DNA of 64,000 nucleotides from Linyphia triangularis (Eukaryota; Arthropoda; Arachnida; Araneae; Linyphiidae), in assembly GCA_963978545.1 (NCBI GenBank), contig OZ021730.1, positions 7,757,796 to 7,821,795 on the forward strand, given 5' to 3'. A program made the translations under genes and the position numbers. Shown piece by piece: positions 44,119-54,669 of this stretch (its first letter is position 1; each line of letters begins with the position of its first letter). The notes beneath the pieces are model-generated. The model worked only from the letters and a program-made list of their open reading frames with translations, made no database searches and was not told the DNA's origin.

Positions 44119-44296
44119 TTGGTTGTATTCAGATTATCTGGCGCCGTCAGCAACACGAGGGCTATAATGCGCCGAAACTTTCGTCATTAGACAAGCCAAC
44201 ATATATTTACAAACACCCATGCCTAACACGGGACTCGAACCCGCAACCTCGCGGTCTAGAAGCCAGCACGCTAACCACTACACCGTTTGGTCGGCA
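44119..44296 (-). mobile_element. SINE-A copy 2, inside the LINE-4 5' UTR
   Basis: Minus-strand, full-length. Flanked by CCCGTGTCTCTGG (to 44118) and CCCGTGTCACTGG (from 44298), one mismatch. It has a complete tRNA-like head starting GCCGACCAAACGG, a B-box, the shared hairpin and a CAACCAA tail. Confidence 0.92.
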
Positions 44297-44684
44297 CCCC
44301 GTGTCACTGGAAAGGGGGACCCTGGTAGTTGAGGGGCGACATACTGTCCCAATACACTACTTTGGCCTTTGCTTCAGATAAACGGGAGGTGCACATTGGT
44401 CCCGTGTGTATCAATCGGCTGGTCGTCCGACTTCGTCGGCGGCTAGGGATCAAGCGTCCGACTCGTCTGCTGGGAATCTCGTTAAGGGTGGAGACTTCTT
44501 CAGGGACGAGTCGTTCGCGTATAGGTGCTGGACAACCCGGTAATGTTATGCCGTGCGCAATAGTTTAGTTGTTGTTTTCTTTCTGTTCATTATATTTGTT
44601 GCTTGCCGGTGTACACTATCCCCGATATCGTGGACTCCATGGCGGGTGGGACTCTAATGCCCGAATTTAATCAAAACTACTTTC

Positions 44685-45883
44685 ATGGAAAGTAAATCTT
44701 CTTCTTCCCCTAAAGGGGAGCAACAGGGACAAAATTCTACAAATCACACTGCAAAATTCTTCATCGTTCATCGTAAGGAGGGCTCTTTTGAAAAGGTATC
44801 TCCATTTCTAATAGAAAAAACTCTAGCATCATTTGTTGGGGATACAGCTTCAGTTAAGAAACTGAAGTCTGGAGATCTATTAGTGGAAGTTCGTAATGTC
44901 CAACAAGCGAAGAATATACTAAAGATCGAATATTTTGGAACACTCCCGGTAAATGTGACGGTTCATGGTTCCCTTAATAAATCTCGCGGTGTGGTGTCTG
45001 AATCAGACATTTACCACACACCGGAGGACGAGATTCTTGACCACTTACGTGAGCAACACGTTTCAGCCGTCCATCGTATAACCATACGTCGAGAAGGGAA
45101 TATCATACCTACTAAGCATTTGATTCTCCCTTTCGATATGCCCACATTACCATCGCACGTAAAAGCCGGCTATCTGAATTGCCCTGTTCGTCCGTATGTT
45201 CCGAACCCACTTCGCTGTTTCAAGTGCCAGAAATATGGTCACTTACAAACAGCTTGTCGTGGGGAAACGGAAACATGCGCACGTTGTGCAGGTACTGGAC
45301 ATGCTAGTGCTGATTGCAAGGCACCTGAAAAGTGTGTTAATTGTGATGGCTCACATCCATCTTACTATCGGAAATGTCCAGTGTAGGTAAAAGAAAAGGA
45401 AATCCAGACCGTGCGAGTGGTTGGTTGATTTTAATTGTCATGGCGCAAGGGCAACTCAAGGGCCAAACTGCGCCGACCGTGCGAGTGAACCAGAATTTGT
45501 CATACTTTGATGCTAGAAGACTTGTTGAAGCTAGAACCCCTTCTGTTGGTGTCGCCTATGCTGATGTTTGCAAAAAAACTTTCAGCAGCAAAAGCACACA
45601 GACAGAGTCTACTTCCTCAAGTCTAGTTAAATTACCTCAGAGAACATCTACGGAGGTAATTAAACAACCGCTTATTTTGAAGAAAACCTTAGCTAAGTCC
45701 AAAGCATTACAAGCGATTAAACTTAAAACAGCTAAAGGAGGACCTTCTCGAGAGAAACCCTCTAACCGTTTTAATATCCTTCGTTCATTTAGGGAGGCGG
45801 ATGTGGTGAACCTTCACCCATCTGATGACGAAGATATTAGTGAAGAGCCTGACCCCCCTTTTAAAATTGCATCAAGTATTTAA
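44685..45883 (+). pseudogene. LINE-4 ORF1, broken by a stop and a 55-bp insertion
   Basis: Starts MESKSSSSPKGEQQGQ. CCHC knuckles: CFKCQKYGHLQTAC, CARCAGTGHASADC and CVNCDGSHPSYYRKC. TAG follows KCPV (about 45384) where LINE-2 has Trp (CPNW), and the 55-bp hairpin insertion at 45420-45474 then shifts the frame. Coding resumes as VRVNQNLSYFDARR to the TAA at 45883, which overlaps the ORF2 ATG (TAATG). Confidence 0.88.
45420..45474 (-). mobile_element. Solo LINE 3' hairpin insertion (55 bp)
   Basis: In minus orientation it consists only of GGCGCAGTTTGGCCCTTGAG, TTGCCCTTGCGCC, a short A-rich stretch and CAACCAAC. It is flanked by a perfect 13-bp duplication GACCGTGCGAGTG (45407-45419 and 45475-45487). 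It starts exactly at the 5' base of the hairpin stem. Confidence 0.85.
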
Positions 45884-48800
45884 TGGCTTCTTTTGTTTCT
45901 TGGAACTGTCGCGGTTTTAGGTCTAGGAAGGATGATGTGAAGAATATTATTTCACTTTACCATTCAGCATGTTTGGCCCTTCAAGAAACCTTCTTGAAGG
46001 ATTCATATATATCTAAGATCCGTAGGTATAGCTGCATTAGGAAAGATGTTACCCGTAGTAATACAGTGTCTGGAGGAGTATGCCTTTTTATTTCTCATAA
46101 TTATCCCAGCACTGTAATCACACTACGCACATCTCTACAGGCTGTGGCTGCGAGACTTCATTTACAATCCCTTCTCACAGTCTGTTGCCTATACTTACGG
46201 CCACATGCTATCATCTGCCAAGAGGATCTGAATGATTTGATTGACCAGCTTCCAGCTCCATTTCTATTGCTTGGTGACCTTAATGGACACAGTAATATGT
46301 AGGGTAATGATAATACGAACCCTCGTAGGAGACAGATTGAAAAGTTGTTATCTGATCACTGTCTCTGTCTCCTGAATAATGAGGAGGAAACCTATTTTCA
46401 TGAACCCACTAGAACATTCCATTCACTTGAATTAGCCAATTGTTCCCCTATACTTTTGCCATACTTGAATTTTGCTGTTGGAAGTGATCTACATAACAGT
46501 GATCACTTCCCGATTATCATTTCCCATAACGGTAGTAGTAGAGTGAACATCCGTCTACCTACATACAAATACCACAGGGCGAATTGGGATAAATTTACTG
46601 AGTTGGCTGTTATAACAGGAACAATGGTGGACAGTGAGGATGTTGATACTGCTGTCCAAAATGTCACTGAAACAATTTTAAATGCTGCAGACTCCTCTAT
46701 TCCTAAGACATCACCTCGAACACTGCGACACTGTAAACCATACTGGAATGCAGACTGTCAATCTGCATACAAGAAACAAAACAAGCTATGGGGTATCTTC
46801 CGCAGATACCCAACTACAGGTTGGTTGGTTGGTTGGTTGGTTGATTTAAGTTTAACGGCGCAAGGGCAACACGAGGGCCATACTGCGCCACCCCAACTAC
46901 AGGAAACCTTATCGCCTTTAAAAAGGCTAAGGCATTTGCTCGTAAAGTCAGACGTCAGAGTCGGAAGGATTCTTGGATAAGTTATGTCTCTTCAATTACA
47001 TCTAAAACATCAAGCAAGCAGTTGTGGAAGAAGGTTAGAGCAGCCAACGGTTTGTATCCGGAATATTCTTGTCCGATACTTCAAACCGGAGCTGCTGTGT
47101 TCTCTTCCCCTGAAGATATTGCTAACCTTATCGGTGAAACTTTTGAAAGAGTGTCCAGTCCCGATTCTTGTTCTACTTTTCTAGTGACTAAGAATCGTGC
47201 CGAACGGACTGGAATTAACTTCAAAAGCAATATTGAATATTCCTACAACTGTGACCTTAAGATGTACGAATTGAAGAGTGCTTTATCTAAAGCACATAAC
47301 ACCAGTCCAGGTCCAGATGGGATCAGTTACCAAATGCTTCTCCATTTAAGTCCAGGTTCTCTTTTGAACATCCTTTTCCTTTTTAATAGAATCTGGAAGG
47401 AGAACATCTTTTCTACCTTGTGGCGGGAAGCTACTGTAATCCCCATTCTAAAACCTGGAAAGGATCCCAAGGATCCTCTGAACTATCGACCGATAGCCTT
47501 AACGAGCTGCCTCTGTAAGACCTTTGAACGTATTGTAAACGCGCGACTCTCTTACATGTTGGAAAAAGATGGATGTATTTCACCTTTTCAGAGTGGATTC
47601 CGACGAGGACGGTCCACTCTTGATAACATCGTGAAACTAGAAACAGATGTTCGTAATGCCTTTGTGCAGAGGAATCATCTAGTTTCAATCTTTTTCGACA
47701 TTGAGAAGGCGTATGATCATACGTGGCGATATGGTATCCTGCAAACTCTATTTAATTTTGGTTTTAGGGGTAATCTACCCCTTTTTATTCAAAATTTTTT
47801 ATCATCTCGTGTTTTTAGAGTTCGCATTGGAACTTCATTTTCAAATTATTTTAACCAATCTGAGGGAGTTCCTCAAAGTTGTGTTTTAAGTGTCACCCTT
47901 TTTAATCTACACATCAGCAACATCCTTCATGTCCTTTCACCCTTTGTTCATGGAACTTAGTATGTGGATAATTTGCAAATCTCATGCCAAGGATCAAACA
48001 TGTGCTTAATTGAAGGTCAATTACAAACTGCTGTTAACAGACTTGTAGAATGGTGTGAACAAAACGGTCATAAACTGTCACCATCTAAAAGCAGTTGTAT
48101 CCACTTCTGTAGGAGGAGGGGTCTTCACCCTGACCCTGAAATTCACATACGCAATTCTCCCATCCCAGTTGTGAATCAGATAAGATACTTGGGAGTCATC
48201 TTCGACAGCAAGTTGAATTTTCTCCCACATATTTTATATTTGAGCAAGAAGTGCGAGAAATCGCTTAATATCCTTAAGGTACTCTCAAATACATCTTGGG
48301 GTGCTGATCGCACTTCTTTGTTGCGTATTTACAATTCAGTTATCTTATCTCGCATTGACTACGGATGCGTTGCCTATGGTTGTGCAGGAGCATCTCTTCT
48401 ACGCAGATTGGATACTGTCCACCATACTGCTGCCCGTATTTGTTTAGGTGCATTTCGCACCTCACCCATTGAGAGTCTGTTAACAGAGTGTTGTCAACTC
48501 CCACTTGACCTTAGACGTAAAAAGTTAAGCGCTAACTACTACTGTAGAATAAAATCTGGTCCTTCTCATCCTTTAAGGAATTTGAGTCTTGACGCATATC
48601 TTGGTAGGTTATATAATGCACGTCCATCTAGCATTCGCCCATTTTCTGGAAGAGCTCAATCTGTTCTGTCGGATGCAGCTCTAAGTGACCTGGATATCCA
48701 GCTGGCTAATTCTCAGATCTTTCTTCCATGGGATATTCCATCTTTTCACTTTTTAAATCCCTTTGCGATGCATTATAAAGCAGACACTGCCCCAGAAATT

Positions 48801-49644
48801 TTGGCAGAAGATCTTTTATTTATACCGCTTTCAGTATAGTGATTATCATGCTGTCTATACTGATGGATCCAAAGCAGGTGAACGTGTTGGCTGTGGTGTT
48901 GTGTCTGATACATCCACAGTCAGTTTCACGCTTCATAAATCCTGCTCGGTTTTTACTTCTGAGATGGTGGCAATTTTTTGTGCTCTGCTGCACATTTCTT
49001 TATGCTCCCATCGCAAGTATTGTGTATACAGCGATAGCTTAAGTGCCTTAACAAGTCTGGAGCACTTTAACAACATATGTCATCCAATAGCTCCTGACAT
49101 ATTATCTCTGTTACACAAACTTGAGAGGAAAGGTTTTGTTATTTTATTTTGCTGGGTACCTAGTCCTGTAGGTATCTCAGGAAATGAATTGGCTGACTCT
49201 GCTGCTAAATCGGCTTCAATCCCGTATCAGCAGCCAGTCCCCTACCAAGACATTAAATCATCTATTCATAAGTTTATTTTTTCTTTGCGCCAAGAAGCAT
49301 GGGATTTGCAAACCAACAACAAACTTCACAGCATTAAAAATCATCTTCATATGTGGCCAGTAAACCCAATGCGTCGGACAGATGTCAAACTGACTCGTCT
49401 GCGCATTGGCCACACCCGATTTACGCATCGACATCTATTACTGGGAGAAGACTCGCCTGTTTGTGATATTTGTCGTTGCGATATTACTGTGCACCATATT
49501 TTAATTTCATGTCCAAAATTTTATTCACAACGTTTTAAATTTTTTAAAAGTACCATTTTAAAACTTGAAGATTTGATTGGGGAAAACCCCCATCCAAATC
49601 TTTTTGCTTTTCTGAGAGTGATCGGTTTCCTACATCACATCTAG
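45883..49644 (+). pseudogene. LINE-4 ORF2, dead copy
   Basis: Lineage-B endonuclease-RT-RNase H starting MASFVSWNCRGFRSRKDD with the catalytic LQET kept. Breaks: TAG at about 46300 (Trp in LINE-2), a 71-bp insertion at 46821-46891 plus its 12-bp duplication (frameshift), a stop just before the RT active site, which reads YVDN in place of YVDD (about 47958-47970), and a frameshift near 48815 before RNase H (YTDGSKAGERVG, CVYSDSLSALTSL). It cannot be active. Confidence 0.9.
46821..46891 (-). mobile_element. Solo LINE 3' hairpin insertion (71 bp)
   Basis: Minus orientation: GGCGCAGTATGGCCCTCGTG, TTGCCCTTGCGCC, TTAAACTTAAATC and six AACC units. Flanked by CCCAACTACAGG (46809-46820 and 46892-46903), perfect. 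LINE-2 has the uninterrupted site, with a single copy of the duplicated word. Same 5' start at the stem base as the 55-bp insertion. Confidence 0.88.
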
Positions 49645-50014
49645 TGTTTTTAATCATATCTATTTTTTAAACTTTGATAAACTTTTTTATAATTTTTAAA
49701 TTGAGCTTTTAATGTATTTTAATTCTTTTATATCGCATCTCACCATTTTCATATATTTATAATTCATCCTCCATCATTGTCTCTTTTATCGTTTGTTTGG
49801 CGCAGCATGGCCCTAGTGCTGCCTTTGCGCCATAAAACCACAAACAAACAAACAAACCCAGAGTTACCTCTGTAAAACTCGTTATCAACCATCATTGCAG
49901 GGAAACAAACTAAAGACGAACTATTGCACTTCCTTATGCAAAATGTACATACATTTTCCTATTTACAAAAATTAACACTACGAAATATTTACAAATATAC
50001 AAAAATTCGTAACA

Positions 50015-50473
50015 ATACGTTTGTATAAGTTATTTTCACAGAAAAGGAATAAATTTTAAACTGCCTCTGTTTAAACATATTGTGCAGACAATAATATTCC
50101 CTTTTTTTTAAAGAGCAGGGCGTGAAAGTTATGGCGATAATGCCATAGGATATATTATCACGATTTGAAAATCGCAAACAACTGTTTTTTAATCTTCAAA
50201 GAAAGAAAAGATCAATAATATTAGTAAATACTCTCAAAAGACCAAACTGAAATATCTCGCATAATTCGTTTGTTAATTGAAGGGAAAATATTATTACAAA
50301 ACTTCGAATTCTTAACTCTCTATTAAAATATAAAATGAGGCAAGTTATTGATATAAAATGGTAAAGAAAAGGTATCCTAACGAAAACAAATTGGTTCGTG
50401 TATATTTAAATCAATTTAAACAAAATAATCTCAATTTACTGAAAAATAACGTTCACAACAGCAGAGAAATTTC
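50015..50473. other. AT-rich stretch right of gypsy LTR
   Basis: No gene recognised. Confidence 0.4.
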
Positions 50474-50485
50474 ATAAAACAATTT

Positions 50486-50665
50486 CGCCGACCAAACGGT
50501 ATAGTGGTTAGCGTGCTGGCTTCTAGACCGCGAGGTTGCGGGTTCGAGTCCCGTGTTAGGCATGGGTGTTTGTAAATGTATGTTGGCTTGTCTAATGACG
50601 AATGTTTCGGCGCATTATAGCCCTCGGGTTGCTGACGGCGCCAGATAATCTGAATACAACCAACC
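50486..50665 (+). mobile_element. SINE-A copy 3, full length (180 bp)
   Basis: Perfect 12-bp duplication ATAAAACAATTT (50474-50485 and 50666-50677). Reference-quality copy: tRNA-like head CGCCGACCAAACGGTATAGT, B-box GGGTTCGAGTCCC, body with GTTTGTAAATGTATGTTGGC, hairpin region GGCGCATTATAGCCC...GGCGCC, and tail TACAACCAACC. The head resembles a tRNA-Glu/Asp-type D-arm but is not a functional tRNA gene. Confidence 0.93.
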
Positions 50666-50677
50666 ATAAAACAATTT

Positions 50678-51430
50678 GTCTCGCTTCATTGCAGTGCACC
50701 ATTGTTTAAGGATCCTTAGGTTCGCTAAAAAAATAATTTATCCGGAGCACAAATGGTGATATTTTTGCAGCAAGGAACAGTACAATACTTATACGGCACT
50801 TTTGACATTGTAAATTCAAATGAAATAAAATTAATTTCAGTGTAATAACTTTAAAAGAAAAAACCCGAAATCACAACCGCTTTGGTTTTGCAGAAATCGA
50901 AGAACTGGAAGAACCTAGGTCATGTATCGTGACGTCACAGTGCAAAGACGGTGTTTTTAAAGTAAGTGACGTCAGGGTCATTCAAAAGTTAATTTAAATA
51001 ATATAAATTGAATTTTATCAAACTGTAAATGATACCATTATGCTTTTTTTTAAAAGGAACTATTGTTTTCAAAAGAGTTTGAAAATCATGCAACTTCCCC
51101 ATAGGGGCTGGTGCACATTAAATCTGTCGTGGCCTCAATGTCCTCTCGTTGGTGTGGTGGAGTCGGAGAGACGGGTTTACACTAGAAGATTTCGATCTCT
51201 CATTCTTCTAGATGCTCCAAATTACGAGACATATTTGGCTGTGTTATAAGCACTTTATAAGTGGCAGAAATAGACAGTCGATAGTTCCAAAAAACAAAAA
51301 CTTAACAAAAGTTCCCCATTACCGATACCTATACATAGAGTAATGTGAAAGTACAGTACTCGGTAAAAAAAAATTCTGATTTTTTTTTTTTGTATTTCTT
51401 ATTGTTTTGGAAGATCCTGATATCAAACTA
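50678..51430. other. Non-coding stretch holding the candidate exon
   Basis: Apart from 50894-50961 nothing is assigned. About 51090-51250 is GC-richer (GTGGTGGAGTCGGAGAGACG) and may be an old, diverged repeat. Confidence 0.35.
50894..50961 (+). CDS. Candidate internal exon with a CRE word
   Basis: TTTGGTTTTGCAG precedes and GTAAGT follows, and one frame is open across the 68 bp (IEELEEPRSCIVTSQCKDGV...). No family is recognised. Two TGACGTCA words occur at 50930-50937 and 50967-50974. It may be a real exon, a chance match or part of an old repeat. Confidence 0.25.
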
Positions 51431-52399
51431 AGAGAGTGGAACATCGCACAACTTTCAATTACACTATATTGCTGGTACAGATTTGTGTAATTTATCATTT
51501 TTATATTTTCATCAGTAGCTTTGAAAAAATTGCCAGTTTGGCGATACTTTTTGTAATAATTCTTTAGATGAGAAAAAAAAACAAAAAAAAAACGATCGTT
51601 GATGAGGTATGCTCAAGGAAAGAGAACTCTGTTAAAAGCATTCGCTTTTCTACTTTTTACGCCATTAAAGCATTTTTACGGGAATTTCGCTTAGAACACC
51701 TTAAGAGGCATTACCACAGTGATTTTGAAAAAAATCGTTTGAGCCGTTTTTGAGCAATTACTGAAAAAGATGATTTTTTTCAATGGCAGCTACCTTACGC
51801 GCAATCACGAGTTTGACGAAAACCTTAACGGTAGGTCCCATGGCTACCACCAACTCGAACACCAAATTTGATTTTTTTTTTTTTTTTTTGACCGAATGCT
51901 GTACTTTCATTACTCTATGCATATATATATACATATGGGTAATTGAAAGTAAAAAGTTATCTAGAAAAAAATTCTGTCTGTGGTCGGCATAGCTGCCGAA
52001 CAAATTGGTTTACGATGTTCAAATTTGGTGTGCGGGTTGGTGATGGCACAGGGACCTACCATGAAGGTTTTCGTCAAAATCGCGCATGCGCATAGGGTAG
52101 TTGCCATTGAAAAAATCGTTTTTTTCAGTAATTGCTTAAAAACGGCTCTTACGAGTGCTGTGGTAATCGTGTGGTAATGCTTCTTAAGGTGTTCTAAACA
52201 TCCACACTTCCGAAATTCCTGTAAAAATGATTTAATGAAGTAAAAAGTTGAAAAACGAATATCTTTAACATAGAGCTCTATTTCCTTAAGCATACCTCAT
52301 CAAAGATAATTTTTTCTCCTCTCCCCGCAGTTTCACATATAAGAAAGGATAATATAAGAATTATTGAAAAGTATATCGCCAAAATCAACTATTTGGCGA

Positions 52400-52435
<36 letters not shown>

Positions 52436-52566
52436 CCCTTTCATGAATTATGGTAAAAATATCGCCAAACTGGCTATTTTTTCGATGAAAATATGAAAAT
52501 GGTAAAGGACACAAATTGACATCAGTATTATAGTGTAATTGAAAGTTTTGCGATGTTTCACACCCC
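51431..52566. mobile_element. Foldback element, ~1.1 kb with ~0.5-kb arms
   Basis: The ends carry GAACATCGCACAACTTTCAA (left) and the inverse of GAAACATCGCAAAACTTTCA (right), with TA at each boundary (51429-51430 and 52567-52568). Arms pair over most of their length: ATGAGGTATGCTCAAGGAAA / ATGAGGTATGCTTAAGGAAA, TTAGAACACCTTAAGAGGCA / TTAGAACACCTTAAGAAGCA, TTTGACGAAAACCTT in both. The centre holds TATGCATATATATATACATA. No protein. TA boundaries suggest a Tc1/mariner-type mobiliser (inference). Confidence 0.75.
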
Positions 52567-52572
52567 TAGTTA

Positions 52573-54477
52573 CTAAAATATTGAGAACCAAAATGCAAGG
52601 AAGGAAATTCTGGAGAGGTTTTGATAATTCTAATTGGGGAGAGGGGGGGGGGGAGGGAAGGTGGAAAAAAATAAGAAAATGTTTCTATTTAAAAAAAATA
52701 AATTAAAACTTGTTTTATTAATTAATAATTAAAAAATTGTTTGAAACAAAAGTAGCTTTGTTATTTATGTTTGGCCTTTAATAAACAATCGTTTGAAACG
52801 AAAATTGCAAAAATATATTAACTATTTAAGAATTTATGGCTAAAATAATAAATTTTCTTTTTAACATTAATTTGCAATTTTTTTTACATCATTTAAATTA
52901 CTAACCACTCATTGAAAAATTATGAAACTTGGTATTTTGGTATTTTTTGGCTTCTAAATCTAAATATGGTTTAATATATTGTTGTTGCCATTGAATTTTT
53001 TAGACCTTCCACGATTTACAACGGTACTTGGCTTTCGTTATTTTATCAATTATGCCTGATTTACACGCTACCAGTTACTACCGCGACAGCCGGCCAATTG
53101 GCTGGAAGATCATTGGAACCAGTTGGCTGGAATTCTAGTTTACTGGCGTTTTATGTTTACACGGTGCCAACCGACTGGAAGAATACGGGAATTGCACGAG
53201 CAAAATTTGCTGACGATCTGGTTTTCTTTTTCGACTAGCGGCAGCTGTTGATTTTTTTAAAATAAAGTAAAATCTAAAATAAATAAAATCTAATCTTAAA
53301 ACGTTTAAATATACAATTTTTCTCAATCATGCTCGTTTTTAAGGCTGTTATAGATTATTTGCACATTTTTTTTTTAATCTTTCCCATTGAATATCTGTAA
53401 CAAAATCCCAATTTTACTAGTTTGGCGACAACGGGTTACCAGATACTTGAAAAATTGCCTTTTTTGGGTATATTGTAATAGAATTTCGTTGTGTTGTAAT
53501 TGACTCCAGTATTTGAACATTTTACAGTCACTGATCTCTAATTATAGATCTTCTGAGTTATCATTGTGTTTCATAAATGTTTTAAATAACTTAGTACAAT
53601 CCTCTACTCCTTTGCACTTCCTAAAATCTTCATATACATAAAATTTGGAATAAAACTTATGGTTTCTTTTTGTTTTTAAAACAATTCTCTATTTTGTTTC
53701 TAATATCGAGTTAAATGTAAATTTGCAGGACAAAAGGTGGAAATCTTAGAAAATGCTTTTATACGAAATACATATTACCTAAATCAAAAAAGCCTGTCCA
53801 ACAAAGGAAGTTAAATGTAATTTCCCCCCCCCCCTCCCCTTAACTTATTTTGATGTTGAATTAAAAACTAAATATTCGTTTTTCTGTGGACTAGGGTTTT
53901 GATACATATTCTTTATTTGATTGATAATTCTTTAAGATTAAAATTTCATCTTAAAAATGTTAGCAAATTAAATATCATTAGTTAAGCAATTTGTAAGCAT
54001 ACTGAAATTAAATAATTTGGATTAAAAAAAATGACTAAATTTATCTTTTCATTAAAAAAGATTTTGTACTTTAATCAAGTTCGTAATTTGCGCTTGAATC
54101 TTCTTTGGAATTCTATTCATATAAATGAAATAACACCAGTGAAAGAGTCAGACAAATAAATTTCATATAGATGTTTTATTCTTACAATAAAATTGGGAAA
54201 GTCTAAAAATCAATAACTAAAAACATTTAAATTTGCACTTAAATACCACCAGTATAAGTTTTTACAAAAAAAAAAAAATCCTAAGTGTCTATTTCAATAA
54301 AATAATCCATTTTTTTAAATTTTGAAAAGAATCATCCCAGATCGTTATTGCAGTTGAAGATTTATGAACAAGGAAGAGGAGCGATTTACGACAGGTCCGA
54401 GTTGATCAAGATTCAGAAGCCAATTTTAAAAGTATTGCTAATAATAGAATTCATTGGAAACAAAAGCCTGTGAGTAA
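52573..54477. other. AT-rich non-coding region
   Basis: No gene. About 53055-53170 has TTTACACGCTACCAG, repeated TTGGCTGGAA words and GTTTACACGGTGCCAAC, resembling a short DNA-transposon relic. TTTACACGCTGCCAG recurs near 58325. Confidence 0.35.
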
Positions 54478-54655
54478 AGCAATTCCCATCTCGATTCTGG
54501 TCTCGCCTATCAAAAGTGCCATGTTTGAATCCTGTGTTAGGCGTCAATGTTCATTGGGGTTCAGAATCCATGTCAAGTTGTATGTCCTGGAATGAGAAAC
54601 CGTTATCAGGCACAAAAATAGGTTGTTAAACGTACAAACCAAAAATACAAAGATT
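54478..54655 (+). mobile_element. SINE-B, diverged copy
   Basis: Head with ATTCTGGTCTCGCC and B-box-like ATGTTTGAATCCTGTGTTAG. The body matches 21003-21172: GTTCAGAATCCATGTCAAGT, AACCGTTATCAGGCAC, ATAGGTTGTTAAACGTACAAACC-like end. Confidence 0.5.
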
Positions 54656-54669
54656 GCTGGAACTTTAAA

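Larger units (their letters stand above)
43857..49856 (+). mobile_element. LINE-4 copy of this window (lineage B), multiply broken
   Basis: Flanked by CCCAGAGTTAYCT (43844-43856 and 49857-49869) inside a gypsy LTR. 5' double hairpin, 5' UTR (interrupted by a SINE), ORF1 and ORF2 with nested micro-insertions, 3' hairpin TTTGGCGCA...TGCGCCAT and (CAAA)n tail. It is about 6.0 kb. Confidence 0.93.
35263..50014 (-). mobile_element. Internally deleted Ty3/gypsy LTR retrotransposon with nested LINE-3 and LINE-4
   Basis: Minus-strand element. 5' LTR at 43350-50014 (split by LINE-4), primer-binding region TGGTGTCAGAAGTGGG (about 43330-43345), gag-like coiled coil (split by LINE-3), integrase, polypurine tract, 3' LTR. 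No protease, reverse transcriptase or RNase H lies between gag and integrase, so it is a deletion derivative. Both LINE insertions have target duplications within gypsy sequence, so the gypsy element is older than both. Confidence 0.82.
43350..50014 (-). repeat. Gypsy 5' LTR, interrupted by LINE-4
   Basis: LTR segments 43350-43856 and 49857-50014. The outer end reads TGTTACGAATTTTTG on the minus strand (compare TGTTATGAATATTTG in the other LTR), and the inner end precedes the primer-binding region. The LINE-4 target duplication CCCAGAGTTAYCT is LTR sequence. Confidence 0.7.

Noticed and set aside
50488..50562. Functional tRNA gene
   Set aside because: A- and B-box words are good, but the same head occurs in at least five copies with a SINE body, hairpin tail and target duplications, and the acceptor and anticodon stems do not pair well.
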